The notes under the pieces were generated by a model. It did not search any database and was not told where the DNA came from. It saw only the letters and a program-made list of their open reading frames with translations. This document shows positions 25,843-33,267 of a stretch of DNA of 64,000 nucleotides, in pieces (the first letter of the stretch is position 1; each line of letters opens with the position of its first letter). The DNA lies in assembly GCF_001705515.1 (NCBI RefSeq), contig NZ_MDJS01000001.1:1984001-2048000 (forward strand), given 5' to 3'. This DNA is from Mucilaginibacter sp. PPCGB 2223. Its GTDB lineage: Bacteria; Bacteroidota; Bacteroidia; Sphingobacteriales; Sphingobacteriaceae. A program made the position numbers and the translations under genes.

Positions 25843-26805
25843 TTAATTTTGGTGATTGATCATCCAGTTCACGCCATACCGGTCGGTAAATTCGCCGAAA
25901 TAAGCGCCGAAGAACATATCCGCCATCGGCATGGTCACCTTCCCGCCTGCGGAGAGTTCGGTAAACAGACGGTCCGCTTCTTCCCGGCTTTCCGGCTCGA
26001 TACAGATGTGCATATTGTTGCCGCTGCTTAGGTTAAAGCCCATTTCTTTTGGCGCATCAGTAGCCATTAAGATATGCCCGCCGGTGATCGGTAACTCGAT
26101 ATGTAATATCATTTTTTTGATCACGTCCGCCACCGGTGGATGGTCTGCGTTTGCAGGAATATCGCCGAACCGCTGGATGCCGCGACCGCTGAATTCAGTT
26201 TTAAATACAGACCGGTAAAACAGGAAGGCTTCTTCGGTATTGCCCGGAAAATTCAAATAGGTACATACCCGGGCAGTTTTGCTGGTCTTGTTTTCTTTGC
26301 GTAACTGAAACTGCGCAGCAAGATATTGGTCAAGATTCTCCAGCGCCATCGTAAAGCCTTCCTTAAAGCCCATTTGGATGATCATTTCCAGGTCAGCCAG
26401 GTTATTGTATCTCGCCGTGATGTTCACGAGTGTCTGCTCACCGGCAGCAGTAAATACATTTTCCCAGTGCGTGCGCGGCATATTGGTATTAACAACACCG
26501 TTTTCATCACAGAAAGCATCCAAGCCGCTAAAACTTTGCTGCGGCCTGATCTTTTGGTAATCATTCCTGCACCAGTGCTTTTCGTTTTCTGGGCTGATCA
26601 TGGCATACAGCCAGGTACCGCCTTCGCGGAAATCCATCGACTTGGTTTGCATCCGGTAAGGTTTTGGCGACCACCACAGGTCAAGGATCTCCGGCTTGGT
26701 CCAAGCATCCCAGACCAGGTCCAGTTCGGCGTCGAAGGTTCGTTTTACGTTGACCGTATGATTTTCTTTATCTACGGTGAAATCAAATTGCAGGTTCGGA
26801 TTCAT
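25843..26805 (-). CDS. SRPBCC (AHSA1-like) and VOC/PhnB-like fusion protein (320 aa)
   Basis: Residues 1-160 are an AHSA1-type SRPBCC domain (VKRTFDAELDLVWDAWTKPEILDLWW, then DFREGGTWLYAM and GFTMALENLDQYL). Residues 180-320 are a PhnB-like VOC domain (CTYLNFPGNTEEAFLFYRSVF, ending FGEFTDRYGVNWMINH). The two domains are more often separate proteins encoded together, so this is a natural fusion. Such genes commonly sit beside an ArsR regulator, as here. The ligand is unknown. Confidence 0.88.
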   Translation of the reverse strand: MNPNLQFDFTVDKENHTVNVKRTFDAELDLVWDAWTKPEILDLWWSPKPYRMQTKSMDFREGGTWLYAMISPENEKHWCRNDYQKIRPQQSFSGLDAFCDENGVVNTNMPRTHWENVFTAAGEQTLVNITARYNNLADLEMIIQMGFKEGFTMALENLDQYLAAQFQLRKENKTSKTARVCTYLNFPGNTEEAFLFYRSVFKTEFSGRGIQRFGDIPANADHPPVADVIKKMILHIELPITGGHILMATDAPKEMGFNLSSGNNMHICIEPESREEADRLFTELSAGGKVTMPMADMFFGAYFGEFTDRYGVNWMINHQN

Positions 26806-26815
26806 GAGGGTTGTT

Positions 26816-27142
26816 TTAGTTGTTTTTTTTCAGTTTGGCCAGTACCTGGTCCAGCTCGTTAAAGCGGCTTTCCCAGATCTTGCGGAACTGGCTCAGCCAA
26901 TGGTCGATCTCTTTCATTTTGTCGATCTGTAAATGGTAATAGATTTCTTTGCCTTTCTGCTGCTGCGCAACCAGTTCGCATTCCGTCAGGATCTGCAAAT
27001 GCTTGGAAACCGTAGAACGTGCATTGTCAAATTCTGCCGCTATGGCCCCGGCACTCATGGTCTGCACCATCAGCAGGGCGAGGATTGCCCGCCTGGTCGG
27101 GTCGGCGATGGCCTGGAATACATCTCTTCTGGTGATCATCAT
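26816..27142 (-). CDS. ArsR-family winged-helix repressor (108 aa)
   Basis: The core is [17 protein letters not shown], then [31 protein letters not shown] as the helix-turn-helix and [12 protein letters not shown] as the wing. There are no metal-binding cysteine pairs, so it belongs to the metal-independent, SRPBCC-linked ArsR group. An upstream ATG at 27172 would put coding sequence in the operator palindrome, so I prefer the Met at 27142 (MMITRRDVF). It is the first gene of the ArsR/SRPBCC-VOC/DoxX cassette and probably represses it. Confidence 0.88.
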   Translation of the reverse strand: MMITRRDVFQAIADPTRRAILALLMVQTMSAGAIAAEFDNARSTVSKHLQILTECELVAQQQKGKEIYYHLQIDKMKEIDHWLSQFRKIWESRFNELDQVLAKLKKNN

Positions 27143-27164
27143 TTCGTTATTTGACGACAAGTAT

Positions 27165-27196
27165 AAAAACATTTCGTCATATAGCGAAATGTTTTT
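27165..27196. promoter_or_regulatory. 12-bp inverted repeat, likely ArsR operator
   Basis: The arms AAAAACATTTCG (27165-27176) and CGAAATGTTTTT (27185-27196) are perfectly complementary with an eight-base spacer. The site is 23 bases upstream of the preferred ArsR start, and a half-site-like ATTTCGTTAT follows at 27141. Autoregulation is the family norm. Confidence 0.6.
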
Positions 27197-27360
27197 TTCA
27201 AATTATTCGGATATAGACGTTTCTATACGTTTATTCCTCGTTTTTTTCTTGCATTCCACCCCAATTTTGTCCCAGGAGCAGCGCGGTCCGTATCCGCTGC
27301 TGCCGTGTTCTTTGACATCTTGGAAAGCCGGGTAATTATTTCGTAAATTTGTTAAACCAG

Positions 27361-27368
27361 AAAGGAGG
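27361..27368 (+). promoter_or_regulatory. canonical Shine-Dalgarno AAAGGAGG
   Basis: AAAGGAGG lies five bases before the ATG at 27374. Bacteroidota genes, including nearly all others here, lack such a site. It supports this start codon and may mark foreign origin of the toxin module. Confidence 0.6.
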
Positions 27369-27373
27369 TCATC

Positions 27374-27649
27374 ATGATAGAAAATAATAAAGAACTCGAC
27401 AAGGCTTTAGCCAAGCGTACAGAAGAAATGTATCGTGATGCTTTTGTAAAAGGCATATCGCTGCATTATCATGATGAACGCGTGAAAAAGAAGGGCCAAT
27501 ATGTACAGGCCAATCCTGATGGTTCAGAACAATTGGTGGAGTTTGTATCGGCTGATCGTACTTTTAAGGTCATTAAAGAACTTTGTCCTCCAGGGCAAGG
27601 GCACTGGGCCTACCTGTCACCATTGATAGCCCATGGCGGAGCAGCCTGA
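27374..27649 (+). CDS. small partner protein of the zeta-toxin-like gene, candidate antitoxin (91 aa)
   Basis: An acidic helical N-terminus (ENNKELDKALAKRTEEMYRDAFVKG) is followed by short beta-like segments and a GHWAYLSPLIAHGG end. It overlaps the zeta-like gene by 17 bases and has a strong Shine-Dalgarno sequence, as expected for an antitoxin made in excess. It does not match a classical epsilon antitoxin that I recognise. The antitoxin role is inference from position. Confidence 0.6.
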   Translation: MIENNKELDKALAKRTEEMYRDAFVKGISLHYHDERVKKKGQYVQANPDGSEQLVEFVSADRTFKVIKELCPPGQGHWAYLSPLIAHGGAA

Positions 27650-28298
27650 TTTTTATATCATTGCGGGACCTAACGGTGCCGGCAAAAGTACTTTTGGTTC
27701 CCTTTTTATTCCACCCGATACTTTTTATTTTAACGGTGATTTGGTATTCGCGGACTTGTGCAAACGCTATCCCCATATTGAGCCAGAACGGCTGGGCGGC
27801 GGTGTTGCCGTGCAACTGGAGAAAGACCGTGATGCCGCTTTAGCAGTTCGCGCAAGCTTTGCTTTTGAAAGCAATTACTCCAATCAACTGGCCGTTGATA
27901 TTTCCCTGTTTTTTAAAGAAGAAGGTTACCGCATCCACCTCATCTATTTTGGGTTGCCTGATCTTATTGACTCGACAGCCAGGGTAAGAAGGCGTGTCGA
28001 CATGGGCGGCCACAATGTTACCGATGAAACGATCCTGTTTAACCGAGACGAAGGGATCAGGCGTGTTTGCGAGAATCTCAGCCTATACGATACCGTTTCA
28101 TTTATGGATACATTTGACTTGCTCCCTAAAAGGGCAGCCGTTTTCCGCCCGGGCCAGGGAAGACTTCATATCATCACCGAAGGTATTGAATGGTTTGAGC
28201 GTGCTTTCAAACCGCTCATTCAACGGCTGATCGTTAAACAAAAGCTCCAAACTGTTGCCAGGAAACGCCCACGTAAAGGTCGTGGTCCGCGCTTGTAG
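27633..28298 (+). CDS. zeta-toxin-family P-loop kinase (221 aa)
   Basis: Walker A is YIIAGPNGAGKSTF at residues 8-21. An SFAFESNYSN segment, as in zeta-like kinases where it contributes to substrate binding, is followed by YRIHLIYFGLPDLIDSTARVRRR with the LID-type arginines. Zeta toxins phosphorylate UDP-N-acetylglucosamine or related sugars; the broader family also includes non-toxic kinases. It is located between traG and the TraI-like genes, paired with a small overlapping upstream gene, and ends in a basic tail. Confidence 0.8.
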   Translation: MAEQPDFYIIAGPNGAGKSTFGSLFIPPDTFYFNGDLVFADLCKRYPHIEPERLGGGVAVQLEKDRDAALAVRASFAFESNYSNQLAVDISLFFKEEGYRIHLIYFGLPDLIDSTARVRRRVDMGGHNVTDETILFNRDEGIRRVCENLSLYDTVSFMDTFDLLPKRAAVFRPGQGRLHIITEGIEWFERAFKPLIQRLIVKQKLQTVARKRPRKGRGPRL

Positions 28299-28395
28299 GA
28301 ATTCCAAACCAAAATTCATCAAGTAACCCTAAACATTTTACCACCTGTCGATCCAGGGTGGGTAAGGCCTGCTTTTTCCCCGCCAATTTTGGTAT

Positions 28396-28668
28396 ATGAA
28401 AAAGCTCATTATACCGATCTTATTGTTAATGGCTTGCAATACCAATCACGACGGCCGCTATACCAACCACACACAAGGCCAGTTTTCCATTACTGACGAT
28501 ACGCTGGAAGTCCGCGATACTTTGATCATCGAACATACCGGTTTTCAACGCATCCGCAATGGCGTTACAAGACCAAAGGAGTACAAGACCAAACAACTGT
28601 TTGAATTGCATCCGCAGTTCAATGGAAACCAGCTCATCTTAAACAACACCACTTATGAAAAGCTTTAA
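28396..28668 (+). CDS. small predicted lipoprotein (90 aa)
   Basis: The signal sequence MKKLIIPILLLMAC ends in a lipobox with Cys14, so the protein is predicted to be lipidated. The remainder is a short polar, beta-prone domain (GQFSITDDTLEVRDTLIIEHTG). It overlaps the next TraI-like gene by 14 bases. Small lipoproteins at this position in conjugation operons can act in channel assembly or surface exclusion; neither is shown here. Confidence 0.7.
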   Translation: MKKLIIPILLLMACNTNHDGRYTNHTQGQFSITDDTLEVRDTLIIEHTGFQRIRNGVTRPKEYKTKQLFELHPQFNGNQLILNNTTYEKL

Positions 28669-29317
28669 AATCACCTTTGTGCTGTTGCTGTTGGGTGCTG
28701 CAGCCCACGCTCAGTTCGCCGTCGGTTCCGTGCTTAACGCAACGGTTGGCAAAATTATCCGGGCTATCGACCTGCAGGTCCAGAAAGCACAGAACCAAAC
28801 GATCTGGCTGCAGAACGCGCAAAAGGAGATCGAGAATGAGTTGCACCAGTTACAATTGTCCAATATCGCCGGCATCAGTACGCAGCAAAAGAACCTGTTC
28901 ACCGAATATTATAAGGAATTGCTTACGGTCAAATCGGCCATCAATGATTATGGACAAATCGTCAATATTATCAGTCGCCAGGAACAACTGGTGAGCTTAT
29001 ACAAAACCTCCTGGTCTATGACCCGGCAGGACGGACACTTTTCTGTGGCCGAACTCCAGCAGATCGACCAGGTTTATAGTGGCATCCTGTTGGAGAGCGC
29101 CAACAATTTAGACCAGTTGGCCAAAGTGATGAACTCTTTCCAAACCCAAATGACCGATGAACAGCGCATCGAGATCATTGACCGCCTCGCCAAACAAGTC
29201 GATGGTAACTACAACGACCTCAAAAAATTTACGAACCAGAACATCCAATTGAGTATGGCGCGCGCCAAAGACCAGCAGGATGTTCAAAGCATCAAAAATC
29301 TGTATGGCATTCATTAA
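28655..29317 (+). CDS. traI: TraI-like secreted conjugation protein, copy 1 (220 aa)
   Basis: A signal peptide (MKSFKITFVLLLLGAAAHAQ) is followed by a long helical protein with a coiled-coil-like NQTIWLQNAQKEIENELHQLQ. The tail RAKDQQDVQSIKNLYG is repeated in form in the next two genes. This matches the periplasmic TraI family upstream of traJ in Bacteroidetes elements, which is VirB5-like in position. It is the closest of the three to the usual TraI form. Confidence 0.75.
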   Translation: MKSFKITFVLLLLGAAAHAQFAVGSVLNATVGKIIRAIDLQVQKAQNQTIWLQNAQKEIENELHQLQLSNIAGISTQQKNLFTEYYKELLTVKSAINDYGQIVNIISRQEQLVSLYKTSWSMTRQDGHFSVAELQQIDQVYSGILLESANNLDQLAKVMNSFQTQMTDEQRIEIIDRLAKQVDGNYNDLKKFTNQNIQLSMARAKDQQDVQSIKNLYGIH

Positions 29318-29891
29318 ATATCTCCCGCTACTGCTGGCCTTGCCCGCAAAAGCACAATTGTTCGGCCAGGCCAGCAAGCAACAGCAATACTATTTGCAGC
29401 AGATCGCCGCGTATAATATGCTACATGCCGAACTTAAACAAGGTTATGGTGTCATCAAAAATGGCCTGGGAGGTATCCGCGACATCAATACCGCCGAACT
29501 TAATGCGCACACGGCCTATTATACCTCTCTCAAAACGCCCTCGGCAGCAATCAAAAATAACGGTCAGGTCAAAGATATCCTGAATTACCAAAGTTATATC
29601 AATAGCCTGTTCAGTCATATAACCGACCAAAGCGATTACGTACAGAACCTCAAAGCCAAAGTGCTGACGGATTGCAGCCACGACCTGTCCGACCTGCAAA
29701 ACCTGCTGAGTAACCAGCTACAGATGAGCGATGACGAGCGGCTCAAACAGCTGAATACGATCCATGCCTCCATGCTGGATAAATATGAGTTTACTCAAAA
29801 CTTCAGCAACCAACTCAAAACGTTGGCCTTGCAACGCCAGCGAGAAACAAATGATGCCCAAACCCTAAACGGACTTTATGAAAACCATTAA
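29304..29891 (+). CDS. TraI-like secreted conjugation protein, copy 2 (195 aa)
   Basis: Starting at ATG 29304 gives a clean signal peptide (MAFIKYLPLLLALPAKAQ); an upstream Met at 29280 would spoil it. The mature part is helical and ends QRQRETNDAQTLNGLYENH, the same tail pattern as copies 1 and 3. It overlaps both neighbours by 14 bases. It is a diverged paralogue rather than a recent duplicate. Confidence 0.7.
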   Translation: MAFIKYLPLLLALPAKAQLFGQASKQQQYYLQQIAAYNMLHAELKQGYGVIKNGLGGIRDINTAELNAHTAYYTSLKTPSAAIKNNGQVKDILNYQSYINSLFSHITDQSDYVQNLKAKVLTDCSHDLSDLQNLLSNQLQMSDDERLKQLNTIHASMLDKYEFTQNFSNQLKTLALQRQRETNDAQTLNGLYENH

Positions 29892-30498
29892 GATAAGTAT
29901 TGTATGCTTGCTGCTGAGTTTGGGCGCCCATGCCCAAAGCAGTGACCTCACGCAATTGATCCTGGACATCGAGAAACTTACGCAATTGAAAGGGATCTTG
30001 TCCGATATGAAGACCGGCTATCAAATTGTCGATGGCGGTTACAACCAGGTCAGATCTGTTGCCAGCGGCAATTTCAATTTGCACGCGACGTTCCTTAATG
30101 GCCTCAATGCTGTCAGTCCTGCCGTTGCCAATTACGGGCGTGTCGCCGACATCATCTTACAGCAAGCCAATCTCGTTGCGGAATACAAACGCTACCAAGC
30201 CTCGTTTCGCCAAAGCGGCACCTTTAATGCTGCCGAACTTGGCTATATGGCCAATGTCTATTCGACGTTATTGCAACAAAGCCTGCAAAACCTGAGTCGA
30301 TTGACCGATATTTTAATGACAGGTAAACTCCGCATGTCTGATGCCGACCGACTCAAAGCCATCGACAGAATATATGTCGACAGCTCCGACCAATATAGCT
30401 TTTTAAAGTCTTTCGACCGCCAGGGTGCCCTGCTTTCCCTGCAGCGGAGCAAAGACCAGAACGATATGCAAACCCTTAAACAACTTTACGGCTTATGA
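29878..30498 (+). CDS. TraI-like secreted conjugation protein, copy 3 (206 aa)
   Basis: A signal peptide (MKTIKISIVCLLLSLGAHAQ) precedes a helical domain containing LTQLILDIEKLTQLKGILSD and GYNQVRSVASGN. The tail is QRSKDQNDMQTLKQLYGL, parallel to copies 1 and 2. Its end overlaps the traJ start by four bases. The three paralogues may form a hetero-oligomeric pilus-tip or adaptor complex; this is inference. Confidence 0.7.
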   Translation: MKTIKISIVCLLLSLGAHAQSSDLTQLILDIEKLTQLKGILSDMKTGYQIVDGGYNQVRSVASGNFNLHATFLNGLNAVSPAVANYGRVADIILQQANLVAEYKRYQASFRQSGTFNAAELGYMANVYSTLLQQSLQNLSRLTDILMTGKLRMSDADRLKAIDRIYVDSSDQYSFLKSFDRQGALLSLQRSKDQNDMQTLKQLYGL

Positions 30499-31547
30499 AT
30501 TTAGCAAACGATATTGGCGGCCTGCAAGGCGTGCTCAACGGTGTCTATAACGACATGCTGCCCCTATGCAGCCAATTGATCGGCGTAGGCCGTGGCATCG
30601 CCGGTTTCGGCGCGCTGCTCTATATCAGCACCCGGGTCTGGCGGCAGATCGCCGCCGCCGAGCCTATCGATTTTTATCCTTTGCTGCGACCATTCGCTAT
30701 CGGCCTGGCCATCCTGTTGTTCCCAAGCCTGATCGCCGTGATGAACGGTGTACTTAACCCGACCGTGATCGCTACCGGTGGTATGGTACAAAACTCTGAT
30801 ACCGCCATCAAAGCTTTACTGGCCGCTAAGGAAGCAGCGGTCGAAAAGACGGATGCTTACCAAATGTACGTTGGCGCGGATGGTGAAGGCGACCGCGATA
30901 AATGGTATAAGTATTCCCATCCGGATGACCCCAATGATTCCAAAGAGGGCATGTTTTCTTCGGTTGGGAACGATATGAAATTCGCCATGGCTAAAGCCAG
31001 CTATAATTTTCGCAACAGCGTCAAACAATGGATGAGCGAAGTGCTGCAGGTTGTGTATGAAGCAGCAGCCTTATGTATCAATACCATTAGAACTTTTTAT
31101 TTAATTGTCTTAGCCATTTTGGGCCCATTAGTTTTGGGACTGAGTGTATTCGACGGTTTTCAATTCACGCTCAATACCTGGCTCGCCAAATACGTCAACG
31201 TGTTTTTGTGGCTGCCGGTCGCCAATATCTTCGGCGCGATCATCGGCAAAGTCCAGGAAAATATGCTCAAACTGGATATTCAACAAGTACAAAGCGCGGG
31301 CGATACCTTCTTTAGCAGCACTGACACTGCTTACCTCATCTTCCTACTCATCGGCACCATCGGCTATTTTACCGTACCGGCAGTAGCCGGTTATATCATT
31401 AACCCCGGCGGTGGCAACGGTTTGCTCAATAAGGTCAGTGCGCTTACGACTACGGCCGTCAGTTCAGTGACCCATCATTTCAGCAGTGTGTTCAGCAGCC
31501 CGGCAGCGAATACTCCCCAACAACAAAAGATCGACCCTAAAAACTGA
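30495..31547 (+). CDS. traJ: conjugal transfer protein TraJ (VirB6/TrbL-like, 350 aa)
   Basis: A polytopic inner-membrane protein with about six hydrophobic segments and the pattern RGIAGFGALLYISTRVWRQIA at the start, FYLIVLAILGPLVLGLSVF in the middle and GTIGYFTVPAVAGYIINPGG near the end. This is the TraJ family of Bacteroidetes conjugative transposons, functionally similar to VirB6. It starts inside the last codon of the preceding gene and is followed five bases later by traK. Confidence 0.9.
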   Translation: MNLANDIGGLQGVLNGVYNDMLPLCSQLIGVGRGIAGFGALLYISTRVWRQIAAAEPIDFYPLLRPFAIGLAILLFPSLIAVMNGVLNPTVIATGGMVQNSDTAIKALLAAKEAAVEKTDAYQMYVGADGEGDRDKWYKYSHPDDPNDSKEGMFSSVGNDMKFAMAKASYNFRNSVKQWMSEVLQVVYEAAALCINTIRTFYLIVLAILGPLVLGLSVFDGFQFTLNTWLAKYVNVFLWLPVANIFGAIIGKVQENMLKLDIQQVQSAGDTFFSSTDTAYLIFLLIGTIGYFTVPAVAGYIINPGGGNGLLNKVSALTTTAVSSVTHHFSSVFSSPAANTPQQQKIDPKN

Positions 31548-31551
31548 ATTT

Positions 31552-32166
31552 ATGTTCACGCACCTCAAAAACATCGAAACGGCCTTTCAGTATATCAAGC
31601 GCTTCAGCTATCTGCTGATCATCGCCTGCCTGCTCATCAGTTGCTTTGCCCTTTACAAAAGTTATGCTTTTGCATCAGCAGCGAACAGCCACGTGTATAT
31701 CCTGGCTAACGGTAAAGCCCTCGAAGCCTTTGCCGCTGACCGGAAAGATAATATCCCGGTCGAGGCCCGCGACCATATCCGTATGTTTCATCATGACTTC
31801 TTTACGCTCGATCCCGATGAAAAGGTCATCGAAGCCAATATTGGTAAAGCATTGTACTTAGCCGACGAATCTGCCCGTAACCAATATAATGGGTTGAAAG
31901 AAAAGAGCTATTACAATAACCTGATCTCCGGCAATATCAGCCAGTCTATCCAGGTCGACAGCGTACAATTGGACATGAACCAATATCCATACTATTTCAA
32001 ATGTTGGGCGATCCAAAAATTAATACGTTCGACCTCGGCCGTCAACAAATTACTGATCACCCAGGGCTATTTACGAAACGTTAGCCGAAGTGACAATAAT
32101 CCCCATGGCTTCCTCATCGAGCGTTGGGAAACATTAGCTAACCGTGATACGATACTCAACAAATGA
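31552..32166 (+). CDS. traK: conjugal transfer protein TraK (VirB8-like, 204 aa)
   Basis: From ATG 31552 the protein has the TraK layout: a short cytoplasmic start (MFTHLKNIETAFQYIKRF), one membrane helix (SYLLIIACLLISCFALYKSY) and a periplasmic domain with HMFHHDFFTLDPDE-like composition. The length is standard for the family, about 207 residues. VirB8-like proteins form the inner-membrane scaffold of the channel. The stop overlaps the next ATG. Confidence 0.9.
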   Translation: MFTHLKNIETAFQYIKRFSYLLIIACLLISCFALYKSYAFASAANSHVYILANGKALEAFAADRKDNIPVEARDHIRMFHHDFFTLDPDEKVIEANIGKALYLADESARNQYNGLKEKSYYNNLISGNISQSIQVDSVQLDMNQYPYYFKCWAIQKLIRSTSAVNKLLITQGYLRNVSRSDNNPHGFLIERWETLANRDTILNK

Positions 32167-32459
32167 AACTGAAACTCATCTTTTTCGCATCAGTCTATGC
32201 CACATTGTTAGGCTGGTCGCTCACCCATAACAACATCAATATCGAACCCGGCAGGATGCCCACATACATCGGCCACAATCTACAAGATCATGGAAAAACA
32301 ACGCAAATTCTACCTCATGCTCCCGCTGCTCGTGATACCCTTTCTCACCATGGCCTTCTGGGCCCTTGGCGGCGGCAAGACAGCACCACAGCAAACAGCG
32401 GCCAAAGGAATCGACACCACCTTACCCCAGGCGCAGTTCAAAGCCGAAAAGCAAGATAA
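32163..32459 (+). CDS. small tra-region protein overlapping traM (98 aa or shorter)
   Basis: The ATG overlaps the traK stop and the first ~45 codons look genuine, with a hydrophobic N-terminus (MKLKLIFFASVYATLLGWS). The last ~55 codons lie entirely inside traM in another frame and have shadow-like composition, so a lost stop or a frameshift is possible. It occupies the place of traL but does not clearly resemble TraL. Confidence 0.4.
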   Translation: MKLKLIFFASVYATLLGWSLTHNNINIEPGRMPTYIGHNLQDHGKTTQILPHAPAARDTLSHHGLLGPWRRQDSTTANSGQRNRHHLTPGAVQSRKAR

Positions 32460-33267
32460 AATGAGGGTTTACCAGGCTTCGTCACGCGATTCCGCACATA
32501 ATGGTATCAGTCCCTCATTCCTGAAAGCGATGGGCATGAAAAAGGACTCGACCAGTGCCGATGCCAGCGCTGAACGGATCCAAACCCAACTGGCGCAGTT
32601 ACATCAGCAATTGAGTCAGCCACAGGTACAGCAACCCGCTGAAGCGTCCGACCAAAAGATACAGCAATTGCATCAATTGATGCGCTCGGTCAAAAGTAAT
32701 CAGCAGGAAGACCCGCAAATGAAGCAATTGAGCCAAATGCTTACCCAAATACAGGCTATCCAAAACCCAGGCTCTGTCAAAGTGCTCAAAAAACCAGAAG
32801 ACAATACACCCTTTAAAGCCATACCAGCGATCATCGATGGCAAACAAAAAGTAGTGAACGGCGGTGCGGTCAAGCTCAAACTGACCGACTCGGTTATCAT
32901 CAAAAATCAAACGCTTCCTAAAGGACAGGAATTATTTGGTGTGTGTCAGATCACTAACCAGCGACTGCTTTTAACTATTCAAAACATCAGGTTAAACGAG
33001 CAAATTATCCCCGTCAACCTCACCGTGTTCAGCTTAGACGGTATGCCCGGCATTCCCGCACCGGAAGCAGAGCTTAGCGGCGCTGCCAGTAGTGGCGCCA
33101 GCGAGGCTGTGCAAAGTATGCAGTTCCTGACCATGGATCAAAGCCTCGGCGCACAAGCCGCGGCCGGTGGTGTGAACGCCGCCAAGGGGCTGTTCAGCAA
33201 GAAAGTCAAAAAGATCAGAGTGAAATTAAAAGACGAATACCCGGTATTACTTAAAATCAATAAGTAA
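32290..33267 (+). CDS. traM: conjugative transposon protein TraM (VirB10-like, 325 aa)
   Basis: A single N-terminal membrane helix (KFYLMLPLLVIPFLTMAFWALGG region) is followed by a Gln/Pro-rich spacer and a C-terminal beta domain. That domain contains TPFKAIPAIIDGKQKVVNGG, VKLKLTDSVIIKNQTLPKG and TNQRLLLTIQNIRLNEQIIPV, as in TraM proteins. The family is the VirB10-like energy transducer. Its last base is the first base of the following ATG. The expected next gene, traN, is absent. Confidence 0.9.
   Translation: MEKQRKFYLMLPLLVIPFLTMAFWALGGGKTAPQQTAAKGIDTTLPQAQFKAEKQDKMRVYQASSRDSAHNGISPSFLKAMGMKKDSTSADASAERIQTQLAQLHQQLSQPQVQQPAEASDQKIQQLHQLMRSVKSNQQEDPQMKQLSQMLTQIQAIQNPGSVKVLKKPEDNTPFKAIPAIIDGKQKVVNGGAVKLKLTDSVIIKNQTLPKGQELFGVCQITNQRLLLTIQNIRLNEQIIPVNLTVFSLDGMPGIPAPEAELSGAASSGASEAVQSMQFLTMDQSLGAQAAAGGVNAAKGLFSKKVKKIRVKLKDEYPVLLKINK

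Noticed and set aside
26326-26862. 178-codon plus-strand frame
   Set aside because: It is antisense to the SRPBCC-VOC fusion gene, which has clear domains.
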